In this document: positions 8,763-17,364 of the stretch, piece by piece | Layout of the letters: each line of letters opens with the position of its first letter | How positions within the stretch are numbered: position 1 is the stretch's first letter | Assembly (NCBI RefSeq): GCF_027912675.1 | Contig: NZ_CP115757.1 | Span: 2,543,501 to 2,607,500 of the forward strand | From: Paracoccus sp. SCSIO 75233 | Lineage (GTDB): Bacteria; Pseudomonadota; Alphaproteobacteria; Rhodobacterales; Rhodobacteraceae | Direction: 5' to 3' | DNA: 64,000 nt | Program-made: the position numbers and the translations under genes | Notes under the pieces: model-generated | Told to the model about the DNA's origin: nothing | The model's database searches: none | Seen by the model: only the letters and a program-made list of their open reading frames with translations

Positions 8763-9667
8763 CCAGCTCCCAGCATCGCATGTCGGGTCAGCGAGGCATC
8801 GCCGCCCCATTCCAGAATATCCAGACAGCGCCCGTCGCCGCACATGACCGTGACATGGCTTTCGCCGACCTCCTGAACTTGTCCGGGAAGGCCAACGAAA
8901 TATCCCTCTCGCCGGGACAGGCGCGCTGACAGAATGACGGCCGTCTCGCCCTTCGCATCAGTGGTCCACGCCCCCGGATAGGGCGGACCGACGGCCCTGA
9001 CGAGGCGCTCGATCTCGCCTGCGGGACCGGACCAGTCGATACGCCCATCCTCCGGGCGGCGGCGCGCGCATATCGTGGCACGGGCTTCATCCTGCGGAGA
9101 TGCGGGGCGCTGACCGTCCCTGAGCGCATCAAGCAAGCCCGGCAGCATCCGCGTCATCTCCGAAACCGACCGATCATAGAGTTCGCGCGCGGTTACGGTG
9201 TCCGGATCAATGTCAAAGACACGCTGCGCCGCAATCGGTCCGTCATCCATGCCTTCGGTAATCCAGAAAAGCGTCGCACCGCCCTGACGTTGGCTCGTCA
9301 ATATCTGCCAGGGAATCACCGCCCGCCCCCGCATGCGCGGCAGCGGCGATGGATGGAAACCGAGAACACCCAGCCTGGGCAGGGATAGCAGGTCAGGTCC
9401 GACGAGTTGCGACCAGCCGATGATCATGACGAGGTCCGGCACCATATCCCGCAGCAAGGCGAGGAATTCGGGCGCGTCACTGCGCGCTATACGCTCAACT
9501 GCGATCCGGTTACGTTCCGCAATCGGGCCAAGATCGGCAAAATCCGAATGCGACGCGCTGCGCTCCAGCGGCAGTGTCGCAACGAGGTCAGGCGAATGCC
9601 CTGCCCGACACAGTGCCTCCAAAGCCATTGCCGATCCCTCGACCGCGCCGATTAATACGGTTTTCAT
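8759..9667 (-). CDS. Formyltransferase family protein (probable sugar N-formyltransferase)
   Basis: This 302-residue protein belongs to the Met-tRNA formyltransferase fold family, which uses N10-formyltetrahydrofolate. The core motif is GFHPSPLPRMRGRAVIPW, with the catalytic His; the following GMDDGPI supplies the catalytic Asp. The residue two before the His is Gly, not the Asn of Fmt and ArnA; as I recall, sugar-formylating relatives can read GFHP as well. A C-terminal Fmt_C-like domain follows. The ATG at 9667 has a GGGGGG purine run upstream and overlaps the sugar transferase stop. It lies with a DegT aminotransferase and a PIG-L deacetylase rather than with def or translation genes, which argues for sugar N-formylation. 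Confidence 0.83.
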   Translation of the reverse strand: MKTVLIGAVEGSAMALEALCRAGHSPDLVATLPLERSASHSDFADLGPIAERNRIAVERIARSDAPEFLALLRDMVPDLVMIIGWSQLVGPDLLSLPRLGVLGFHPSPLPRMRGRAVIPWQILTSQRQGGATLFWITEGMDDGPIAAQRVFDIDPDTVTARELYDRSVSEMTRMLPGLLDALRDGQRPASPQDEARATICARRRPEDGRIDWSGPAGEIERLVRAVGPPYPGAWTTDAKGETAVILSARLSRREGYFVGLPGQVQEVGESHVTVMCGDGRCLDILEWGGDASLTRHAMLGAG

Positions 9668-10296
9668 GCCAAGCCCCCCACAAGTTCTGCGCTGGCGGGG
9701 CTTTCGGGTGACTGGCGCAGCCACGCCTTCGCGTCATCAAGCCGCCGGTCATTTCGGATCTCCCCCCGAAACGGGACCAACAGCGTTTCCGCCAGGATCC
9801 GCATATCAAGCGCAAAGCTGCGATGACCGACATACCAGAGATCAAGTGACAGCTTTTCCTTATCCGTCAGTCGCGTATTACCACTCACCTGCGCCCAACC
9901 GGTGAGGCCCGGTTTCACAGAATTGCGGACCTCACCCAACCGGCCAAAGGACGACAGCGTCTCGGGAAGAAGCGGTCGCGGCCCGACAAGAGACATATCC
10001 CCGCGACAGATCAGGAAAAGCTGGACCAGCTCATCAAGGCGCAATCTTCGGATCAGACGCGTAAGCTTCGTCTGGCGCTGGTCGTCCGGAAGCAGGTCTC
10101 CCGCCGAGTCCCGCGCATCGGTCATGGTCCGGAATTTAGACACCATTATTGTTCGACCATTAAGTCCTGCACGGCGCTGATGAAACAGAACCGGCCTACC
10201 AAGCTGCATTGAAATAACGATCGCAACCAAAAGCTGAATTGGTAACGAAATCGCGAGCAGGAAAATGGATAACAGTTTTTCCTGCGTCCTGTTCAC
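9664..10296 (-). CDS. Bacterial sugar transferase (undecaprenyl-phosphate sugar-1-phosphate transferase, PglC/WcaJ catalytic type)
   Basis: This monotopic phosphoglycosyltransferase is expected to start repeat-unit synthesis by moving a sugar-1-phosphate from a nucleotide sugar to undecaprenyl phosphate. One N-terminal reentrant or membrane helix precedes the catalytic region, with KFRTM, RLDELVQL, GDMSLVGPRPLLPE and KPGLTGWAQVSG all present. It has the short PglC-like form of about 210 residues rather than the WcaJ form with extra membrane helices. The GTG at 10296 is favoured because AAGGA lies 8 nt upstream; a TTG two codons earlier is too close to that site. It leads a four- or five-gene operon with 4-nt overlaps. 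Confidence 0.9.
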   Translation of the reverse strand: MNRTQEKLLSIFLLAISLPIQLLVAIVISMQLGRPVLFHQRRAGLNGRTIMVSKFRTMTDARDSAGDLLPDDQRQTKLTRLIRRLRLDELVQLFLICRGDMSLVGPRPLLPETLSSFGRLGEVRNSVKPGLTGWAQVSGNTRLTDKEKLSLDLWYVGHRSFALDMRILAETLLVPFRGEIRNDRRLDDAKAWLRQSPESPASAELVGGLA

Positions 10297-10750
10297 GGTC
10301 AAATTCCTTTATCACTCATTATGGAAAACAATCTGCCTGCCCTGATAGTAGCAGCCAGCTTTCAGCTTTGTAGACTACCAATTTGGACAGAATTTAGGAA
10401 TATATACCTAGCATTTTATAGTTTTTATTTGCTTTCGGTCACAAACGGACTAGCCTTATTATGTGTAGTAGTTTCGTAATAATTTGATTTCTGGTCATGG
10501 ATCATCCGGTAATTGCAGATAATATTTCTCGGACAGCCGCAAGTGGTGCACATCAAATGCTGTTTGAGCATCTACGCGCTTCGGATTCGGTGCGGCGGTC
10601 ATCTTTTTGGGGTTCTTCCGTAGCGAACGCCTCCTTTCTCCGCCCGATTCGGACAGTCCCGGAAGCCCGAAACGGGGACGAAGCCAAGCGTGGCGCAAAG
10701 CGTAAACAGGTCGAGCGCCAGGCAAGAATCTACCGGGAGCAACGCTGCTC
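10297..10750 (+). promoter_or_regulatory. Divergent promoter region between the two main polysaccharide operons
   Basis: This stretch of about 450 bp holds no supported gene. The left half is clearly more AT-rich than its surroundings (for example around 10380-10440) and must contain the promoters for the minus-strand sugar transferase operon and the plus-strand Wzc operon. I could not fix a convincing -35/-10 pair for either. The right half (about 10560-10750) looks like an untranslated leader. Confidence 0.5.
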
Positions 10751-12637
10751 ATGCAGCTATTGGGGGGCAGTTTTGTGAACTCCCCGCAAACCCCGATCCG
10801 GCGCAAGGTCGCACGTCACCAGAACACACGGCTCGACCGCGAGGAATTCGTTCAGCTACTCCGTCGGAATATCTGGCTTATCCTGTTGACGGTCGCCGTT
10901 TCGGTCGGCGGAACATATTATTACCTGTCGCGTCAGGCACCCCTCTATAGCGCCCAATCGGCTATGGCGCTGACCAACTCCGAGGTTCGTATCAGTCAGG
11001 TCAGCACCCAGATGGAGGTCTATGACCTGACCCGCGCACGGGTCGAGACCGAGCTTGATCGCCTGAAATCGAGGAATTTTGCCGAAGATCTGGCAAAATC
11101 GCTGGACCTGTTCGACGATACGACCTTTCTTCCGGTTGCCGATGATGGCCCGGCATTGGGCAGCGTCGAAAGGGCGCGCGCCGTCATCGACATGGTGCAG
11201 GCGGCCTATTATGTCGAACGATCCGGCGAAAGTCTTGTCATCACCATTCTCGCCGAAGCGAATTCGCCCGAACTGGCGGCGCAGATCGCCAATGGCGTGG
11301 TCGAGACCTTTGTCAACGACTCAGTCAACCGGCAGATGGAGACGTTTGAAAGGTCGACCAGCTACCTGAAGCAACAGGTCGATGCGCTGGGCGAACAGCT
11401 GACGGTCGATCAGATGAAGCTGGCTGAATTCATTCGGGAAAACGTACTGGACGACGCCGAACTGCCCGAAAGCCTGCGCCGCGAACGCAGCCAAACCGCG
11501 TCAGTTCTGGAGGTGATGAACAGCCGCAATGAAGGAAACACAGCCGAGCGCCGCCGCCTTGAGGCCAATCTGGCGGATGTGGAGGCGCAACTTCTTGAAC
11601 GCACACGCAGTGAGCTTCAGTTGAGCCGGATGGAACGCGGCATCGGACTGCTTGAAACACGATATCAAACACTGGTCGAGCGTCTGAATCAACTGGAGCC
11701 GCAGCGCAATCAGATCCAGCCCGATGCACGCCAGATTACCGTTGCCGAGGTGCCGTTTGAACCGTCATGGCCCAATATTCCAACCTCACTTGCCTTTGCG
11801 GTCCCCGCCGGGCTGATTCTGGGGTTTATCCTCGCCCTCCTGCGCAGCAGCATGAACCGGCAGATATGGAATGGCGCACAGGCAAGCTATGCCAGCCAGC
11901 TGCCAAATCTCGGCAATCTGCCGCGCATTCCCGGCCGCGGCTTCCTGTGGCGACGCCATCGCCCGATCGAGTATCTGCTGAACAATCCGCGATCCGAATA
12001 TCGCGAAGCCATGCGGTCGCTCCTGACGATCTGGACCAGTCAGGGCAAAGACAACCGCGCGCCCCGCGTCGCCATGATCACCTCTGCCCTGCCGAATGAG
12101 GGGAAATCTACCGTCGCGACTTCAATGGCCGCAGTCGCTTCGCTTGAGGACCAGAAGGTCATTCTGCTGGACTTCGATACGCAACGCGCCGGTGCCAGCA
12201 AGATTATCGGCGATCATGTTCAGGCGCATTCCATATCATCCCTGCTGGATGGGTCTATCTCCGTCGAAGATGCTGTCACCGAAGTCGAAGATTTGGAGTC
12301 GCTCCACTTCATCCGGTTTAACCAGAAGGATCGGCTGACCCAGCAGTTTGTAGCTGAGATCAACCGGAAACTGTTGCCAAAGCTGATTTCCAGCTACGAT
12401 CTGATCGTTCTGGACACCCCGCCTGTGCTTGGCGTGGCGGATGCGGCACGGCTCGGAGCGCTGGCCGATGAGGCGCTTATCGTCGTCCGGGCCGGGAAAA
12501 CGCCGGAGAACGCACTGCGAAGCAGCATCGAGCGGCTGGAGGATAGCGGGGTCAAACTCGCCGGAACTGTCATAAATGACGTAAATCAGCGGCACTTCCG
12601 GCAAATGAATCTGGGCGGCAGCTATGGGTATTACTAG
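10751..12637 (+). CDS. Polysaccharide co-polymerase / BY-kinase (Wzc/ExoP-like)
   Basis: This inner-membrane chain-length regulator is fused to a bacterial tyrosine kinase and controls polymer length and export with the Wza-like protein downstream. A Wzz domain with two membrane helices (near residues 37-55 and 340-360) flanks a periplasmic coiled coil. The cytoplasmic kinase has Walker A SALPNEGKST near residue 445, Walker A' VILLDFD and Walker B LIVLDTPP near residue 550. The C-terminal tyrosine cluster is small (YGYY at the end). An alternative GTG start at 10775, preceded by a GGGGGG run, is equally plausible. Confidence 0.92.
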   Translation: MQLLGGSFVNSPQTPIRRKVARHQNTRLDREEFVQLLRRNIWLILLTVAVSVGGTYYYLSRQAPLYSAQSAMALTNSEVRISQVSTQMEVYDLTRARVETELDRLKSRNFAEDLAKSLDLFDDTTFLPVADDGPALGSVERARAVIDMVQAAYYVERSGESLVITILAEANSPELAAQIANGVVETFVNDSVNRQMETFERSTSYLKQQVDALGEQLTVDQMKLAEFIRENVLDDAELPESLRRERSQTASVLEVMNSRNEGNTAERRRLEANLADVEAQLLERTRSELQLSRMERGIGLLETRYQTLVERLNQLEPQRNQIQPDARQITVAEVPFEPSWPNIPTSLAFAVPAGLILGFILALLRSSMNRQIWNGAQASYASQLPNLGNLPRIPGRGFLWRRHRPIEYLLNNPRSEYREAMRSLLTIWTSQGKDNRAPRVAMITSALPNEGKSTVATSMAAVASLEDQKVILLDFDTQRAGASKIIGDHVQAHSISSLLDGSISVEDAVTEVEDLESLHFIRFNQKDRLTQQFVAEINRKLLPKLISSYDLIVLDTPPVLGVADAARLGALADEALIVVRAGKTPENALRSSIERLEDSGVKLAGTVINDVNQRHFRQMNLGGSYGYY

Positions 12638-12829
12638 CGGCTCCGACCATAGTGTGTCTCCAGTCCCGTTGCCTGTGATTAAGCTTGATCCGACAGATGT
12701 GGTGGATGAAGTTTCGGGTCCGTATGCTGCTGCTCGCGGCGCCAACTGTTGCCACACGGCCTACCCATCGAAGGGCATGGGCGGCTTATCGGTCATGGGA
12801 GCTTCATGCACCAAACCTGCTGGTGATGC

Positions 12830-14089
12830 GTGAGCACTCGCAGCATTCGCATATGTCTTGACCTTATGGCCGCCCCCTTCAAGCCTGCGCGCAGGCTCTT
12901 TCTGGCTTCCGCTCTGATCTGTCTGCCGTGGGCAGCCATCGCTGAGCCATATCGTCTTTTCGCGCAGGACCGGCTTCTTATTCGCATCATGACCTGGGAT
13001 TACAGCCAGAACAGCCTGACAGGCTGGCAGGATCTTTCAGGTGAGTACAGCATAAGCCCCGAAGGCGAGTTGCGGCTGCCGCTCGTTGGCATGATCAAGG
13101 CGGAAGGGCTGACCCAAGCCGAACTCGGAGAGGCGTTGTCGCAATTGCTCCATCGGCGTGCGGGGCTGGAACAACCGCCAGAGCTGTCGGTCGAGCTGGT
13201 GAGCAGCCTGCCGGTCTACATGCTCGGCGCGGTCGAGGCCCGCGGCGCGGTCGATTTCCGTCCCGGACTGACGGTCCGACAAGCATTCGCGCTGGCCGGC
13301 GGACTTCCGCGCGCCCAGACCGGAGCCGACCCCGCCCGAAGCATCGCGTTAAGCGGGGAGATTGCGAGTGCGAGAGATAGGCTGAAATGGCTGCGGGCTG
13401 AGAAAGAACGCCTTGAAGGAGAACTGGACGAACTTGAAGGCATCGCCGCCCCGTCCGCCGAACCGCGACCCGAGAGCGAATTCCAGACCCGCCTCCAATT
13501 CGCGGAGCAGCAAGCGCGCGACACACGGATCGAAAGCTATGATCTTCTGGAACAGCTGCTGGTGGAGCGAGAGGATCGGCTGACCAAGCAAATGGTCCTT
13601 CGCGACCAGCAGATCGCGGCCAGCAAAGAGCAGCTTGAGGGCATAACTTCGCTTAACGAAAAGGGCCTCGCAGTGAACGCCCGCGTGACTGCGCTGGCCG
13701 CAACGCTGAGCGATCAGGAAGCGAAGCGGCTGGAATTGGAAACCGCAATGATCTTGCTAGACGAACAGCTTAATCAGGCTGCCCGCGAGCGTGATACGAT
13801 ATCAACGGATGCCAGGGCGGAACGGCTTCGCAGGTTGGTGGATTTAGAGGCGGAAATCGCCGCAGGCGCGATCCAAGTCAGTTCGCTGGAGGCACAATAC
13901 GCGGCCCTTACCGGGTTATTACCCCAAGGCCCGACATCTGCCGATCAGGAGGCTCCCGAGTTCCTGCTTTATCGTGATGGCAGTCAGCAACCTGCCCAGC
14001 CCGAAACACAGCTTCAGCCTGGCGACACGCTGGAAGTCAGACTGCCTTCGCCGGATGCAGGCGCTGACATGGGGAGCGACGCAAGATGA
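12830..14089 (+). CDS. Polysaccharide export protein (Wza/ExoF-like, Poly_export and SLBB domains)
   Basis: This 419-residue exported protein is expected to form or contact the outer-membrane/periplasmic export channel. After a signal-like hydrophobic segment (near residues 20-40, ending WAAIAEPYR) comes the Poly_export domain (LFAQDRLLIRIMTWD, then GEYSISPEGELRLPLVG). A single SLBB-like unit follows (VYMLGAVEARGAVDFRPG) and then a long coiled coil from about residue 170 to 360. The coiled coil makes it closer to rhizobial ExoF than to E. coli Wza. The GTG start lacks a strong Shine-Dalgarno; an ATG at 12866 would also keep the signal segment. Its stop overlaps the sulfotransferase start. Confidence 0.87.
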   Translation: MSTRSIRICLDLMAAPFKPARRLFLASALICLPWAAIAEPYRLFAQDRLLIRIMTWDYSQNSLTGWQDLSGEYSISPEGELRLPLVGMIKAEGLTQAELGEALSQLLHRRAGLEQPPELSVELVSSLPVYMLGAVEARGAVDFRPGLTVRQAFALAGGLPRAQTGADPARSIALSGEIASARDRLKWLRAEKERLEGELDELEGIAAPSAEPRPESEFQTRLQFAEQQARDTRIESYDLLEQLLVEREDRLTKQMVLRDQQIAASKEQLEGITSLNEKGLAVNARVTALAATLSDQEAKRLELETAMILLDEQLNQAARERDTISTDARAERLRRLVDLEAEIAAGAIQVSSLEAQYAALTGLLPQGPTSADQEAPEFLLYRDGSQQPAQPETQLQPGDTLEVRLPSPDAGADMGSDAR

Positions 14090-14937
14090 ACCGTCTTCCC
14101 GAACGGCTTCCCAGCTTTATCATCGCTGGTGCCGCGAAATCTGCGACCACATGGTTACAGCGCTCACTGCAGAATTCAAGCGAAATTTTCATGCCGGACC
14201 ACGAGCCGCATTTCTTTTCGCGCTTCTATGACAAGGGCATCGAACACTATCGCGCGGATTTTGCGAAGGCATCCAATAGTGCCATTCTGGGCGAAAAATC
14301 AAACAGCTACCTGACGGAGCCGGAGGCCGCCGCCCGGATACGCGCGCATATTCCCGACGTGAAACTGATATTCCAGCTACGCGACCCCGTCGCGCGCGCC
14401 TATTCCGACTACGCCATGCTGTACCGGCGTGGCGAGGTCGACGAGCATATCCACAAATATCTCGACCCGGACCGCGCGGCAGAGGGCCGTTTCATTCACG
14501 ATGGGCGTTATGCAGAGCATCTTGAGCGTTTCTACGCATTGTTTGATCCTTCGCAGATTGCGGTCCTCAGATATGAAGACGTTGCCAATGACCCGGCTGG
14601 ACAGCTTGACCGGCTTGCCACCCATCTTGACCTGAACTTCCAGCTCGCCCCGCCGGTTTCGAACCGCGTTAAGGATGCAAAAACGGCCATCGTGCCGCGC
14701 CCGATGCGCAAATTTCTGGCCCCGTTCCGCCCTGCTCTCGACCCGTTCCGTGATACCCGCGCGATGATCTTTCTTCGTGGTCTGGTCGCGCGTCCGGAGC
14801 GATACCCTGAATTTGACGCTTCACTGCGCAATGAGCTCGCTTCATTCTATCGACCGCAGATTGACAGGCTGGAAAAACTGACGGGCGGGGACTTCTCGAT
14901 CTGGCGGTCTTCACAGGCGGATCATCACCCTCAGTGA
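14086..14937 (+). CDS. Sulfotransferase domain protein
   Basis: This 283-residue PAPS-dependent sulfotransferase has the 5'-phosphosulfate loop GAAKSATTWL at residues 15-24 and the 3'-phosphate motif RDPVARAYSDY at residues 99-109, both intact. It is co-translated with the Wza/ExoF-like exporter through an ATGA overlap. In that context it most likely sulfates a hydroxyl of the exported polysaccharide, although small-molecule acceptors are possible. No PAPS-synthesis gene is in the window. Confidence 0.87.
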   Translation: MNRLPERLPSFIIAGAAKSATTWLQRSLQNSSEIFMPDHEPHFFSRFYDKGIEHYRADFAKASNSAILGEKSNSYLTEPEAAARIRAHIPDVKLIFQLRDPVARAYSDYAMLYRRGEVDEHIHKYLDPDRAAEGRFIHDGRYAEHLERFYALFDPSQIAVLRYEDVANDPAGQLDRLATHLDLNFQLAPPVSNRVKDAKTAIVPRPMRKFLAPFRPALDPFRDTRAMIFLRGLVARPERYPEFDASLRNELASFYRPQIDRLEKLTGGDFSIWRSSQADHHPQ

Positions 14938-15273
14938 TTCGTTTCCTCCTGTCGGTTGTGAAATTTTATTTTGTACATTCCAGTCCATCAGCAATAAACC
15001 GCGAAAGCTGGATATCAAAAAAGCAATTTTGAGTTGTTTTTTCGTCACCCCACCTACCGCGAGAAGGAAAGTTCAACAACCCAATCCTATCTTTAAGGAC
15101 AATCCATAACTCAAACTATTGCGATTTTAACGGCATGAATCGCAAATATCGCCACCTATTAAAAATAATGGGTTCCTCAGTCGAGCAGCATGTCATCATA
15201 CTGATGGGGAAATATATATCGTCTAAAATTTCCACCGTGGAACGATGTTCCAGGGCTGGATGGGTGTACATCT
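14938..15273 (+). promoter_or_regulatory. AT-rich gap with two inverted repeats upstream of the FlaA1-like gene
   Basis: No gene is visible here. The gap is markedly AT-rich for this genome. It contains an 8-bp inverted repeat with an 11-nt spacer (TTGCGATT and AATCGCAA, 15119-15145) and a smaller one, TGGAAC-GAT-GTTCCA, at 15238-15252, only 21 bases before the start codon. It probably carries a separate promoter for the second half of the plus-strand polysaccharide genes. Confidence 0.5.
15119..15145. repeat. Inverted repeat, possible operator
   Basis: The arms TTGCGATT and AATCGCAA match perfectly over 8 bp around an 11-nt centre. It lies about 130 bp upstream of the FlaA1-like gene in an AT-rich gap. 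It could bind a regulator or form a small hairpin; no T tract follows, so a terminator is unlikely. Confidence 0.45.
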
Positions 15274-17364
15274 ATGGGTAGAACCATTTCAGAATTCCAA
15301 CGTGTTTCGGCTGAAATTCCGGGCAGAATTAATTATTGCGCAACCGAACTTCGCAGAAACAAGAAACTTGTCTTCGCGGATATATTTTCGGTTGCAATCG
15401 CCGCATCGCTCGCGGTTTTTCTGGCCGCTTGGCCGCATTACAGTTTTGTCGAAACGGAAATATTGCCGAAATTCGTTCTGGCATCTCTATTCGTGTCAAT
15501 GCCAATCATGCTCGCCGCCGGCTTCTACAGAAGACACCGGCATTTCGCGACCGTACCCGGATTATGGGATATCGTTCCCGGCACAGCGCTCGCGGTTGCG
15601 ATAAGCGCGCTTGTCACCAAAGGTACCGGGTGGCTGCCCCAGATTCCGCTCAATACGTTCCCGATCATGTTCATGATACAGTTGTGCATGATCACGACGG
15701 CCCGGCTTGTCGCCAGGCAACGGGCGGTTCGGCGTCACGCGCCAAGGGCCGCCAAGCCATCGGACGACGCCATACCGGCAGTGCTGGTAGGTCTCGGCGC
15801 GACCAGCGACCTTTTCATGCGCGCGGTTCATCAGGGTTTGTCCCAGTATCGAATCCTCGGCATTATCGATGATGCGATGGACAGCACCGACCTGCTGTTT
15901 CACAGCGTTCCGATCCTCGGTTCCGTCCGCGAACCCGATGCCATCATCGAGCGTCTGATGGCTGGAAAAGAGCTGCCGCGCATTCTGCTGCTCACCGAAA
16001 CCGTTACCCAGTTTGATCGCGAAGGGATCGAAGCGCTGATCGGCTGGGCGGAGGCGCAAGGGATCAAGGTGCGCTCCCTGCCGAACCTGACCGAAACGCA
16101 GGCCGGTGCGCCCGGACAGGCGACCAACGTGGTCAATATAGACCCCGAGGACGTTTTGACTCGCCCCCAAAAGACCGTGCAGTTGCGGTTGTTGCGCGAC
16201 ACATATCGCGACCAGCGCGTGCTGGTCACCGGCGCCGGAGGATCAATCGGCAGCGAGTTGGTCAGGCAGATCGCGTCGCTGAAGCCGAAAGAGCTGGTGC
16301 TCATCGACAACTGCGAATTCAACGCCTATCAGGTCGACCGGTTGCTCGCCCGTCATTTCCCTGACGTTCCCCGCACGCTGCATCTGTGCTGCATTCGCGA
16401 TCGGGAACATGTCGAGAAAATTTTCGATATTCATCGCCCCGATATGGTGTTCAATGCCGCCGCGCTCAAGCATGTGCCGCTGGTCGAGAATAATCCCTGC
16501 GAAGGGGTTTTGACCAATGTGATCGGAACACGGAATGTCTGTGACGCAGCGCGATCTGTCAGCGTAAAAGCATTTGTACAGGTTTCGACTGATAAGGCCG
16601 TCAATACGACGAATATCATGGGGGCCACGAAGCGGGTCGCGGAATTCTATTGTCAGGCCCAGGATCTGATAACGCGCGATATCGGCTGCATGACACGGTT
16701 TTTCGCCGTCCGCTTCGGCAATGTTCTCGGCTCCTCCGGCTCGCTGATCCCACTGTTTCAGGAGCAGATTGCACGGGGCGGTCCCCTGACGGTCACGCAC
16801 CCCGATATGGAACGCTATTTCATGACCATTCGCGAGGCCGTCGAGCTGACGCTTGTCGCCGCCGCACAGGGTTTGAAGGCAAATGAAGATAACGGCAGAA
16901 TTTATGTGCTCGACATGGGTCAGCCCGTGCGTATCGTGGACCTGGCCGAGCGCATGATCCGGATGGCTGGCAAACAGCCGGGCAAGGATATCAAGATCGA
17001 CTTTATCGGCATTCGCCCCGGCGAAAAGCTGTTTGAAGAGTTGTTCGACCACAGCGAGGTCATCACGCCGGCCGGTTTCGCAGGCGTCAGTTGCGCGATC
17101 CCGAACCCGGTGCCGATTTCACGCCTTCGGGCATCCTTGCTGCGGCTGGAGAAATCCGCGCGCGCCGGCGATGGCGAAGCCGTTCGGGCCGGCCTTGCCG
17201 ATTTGGTTCCCGGCTTCGCCAGTGAACGGGGCGAAGGCGATAAGGTTGAATCCGGCAAGGTTTCCGCGCCGGCAAAGCCAAAGCAGAAGGGCGTTGTGAC
17301 GATTACCAAGCCAAGCGGGCTGATCCACTACGCAAATCTGGAAAAGAGCCGCATTCTGGCATGA
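15274..17364 (+). CDS. Membrane-bound nucleotide-sugar 4,6-dehydratase (FlaA1/CapD/PglF-like)
   Basis: This 696-residue protein combines N-terminal membrane helices (about residues 30-150), a CoA-binding-like Rossmann domain (about 165-290) and an extended short-chain dehydrogenase domain. The NAD-binding motif is TGAGGSIGSE at residues 319-328. The active site has STDKAV (438-443) and MGATK (449-453), with Met in place of the usual Tyr; this is the family norm for UDP-GlcNAc 4,6-dehydratases. It should make the 4-keto-6-deoxy sugar used by the DegT aminotransferase. Its stop overlaps the next glycosyltransferase start. Confidence 0.9.
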   Translation: MGRTISEFQRVSAEIPGRINYCATELRRNKKLVFADIFSVAIAASLAVFLAAWPHYSFVETEILPKFVLASLFVSMPIMLAAGFYRRHRHFATVPGLWDIVPGTALAVAISALVTKGTGWLPQIPLNTFPIMFMIQLCMITTARLVARQRAVRRHAPRAAKPSDDAIPAVLVGLGATSDLFMRAVHQGLSQYRILGIIDDAMDSTDLLFHSVPILGSVREPDAIIERLMAGKELPRILLLTETVTQFDREGIEALIGWAEAQGIKVRSLPNLTETQAGAPGQATNVVNIDPEDVLTRPQKTVQLRLLRDTYRDQRVLVTGAGGSIGSELVRQIASLKPKELVLIDNCEFNAYQVDRLLARHFPDVPRTLHLCCIRDREHVEKIFDIHRPDMVFNAAALKHVPLVENNPCEGVLTNVIGTRNVCDAARSVSVKAFVQVSTDKAVNTTNIMGATKRVAEFYCQAQDLITRDIGCMTRFFAVRFGNVLGSSGSLIPLFQEQIARGGPLTVTHPDMERYFMTIREAVELTLVAAAQGLKANEDNGRIYVLDMGQPVRIVDLAERMIRMAGKQPGKDIKIDFIGIRPGEKLFEELFDHSEVITPAGFAGVSCAIPNPVPISRLRASLLRLEKSARAGDGEAVRAGLADLVPGFASERGEGDKVESGKVSAPAKPKQKGVVTITKPSGLIHYANLEKSRILA

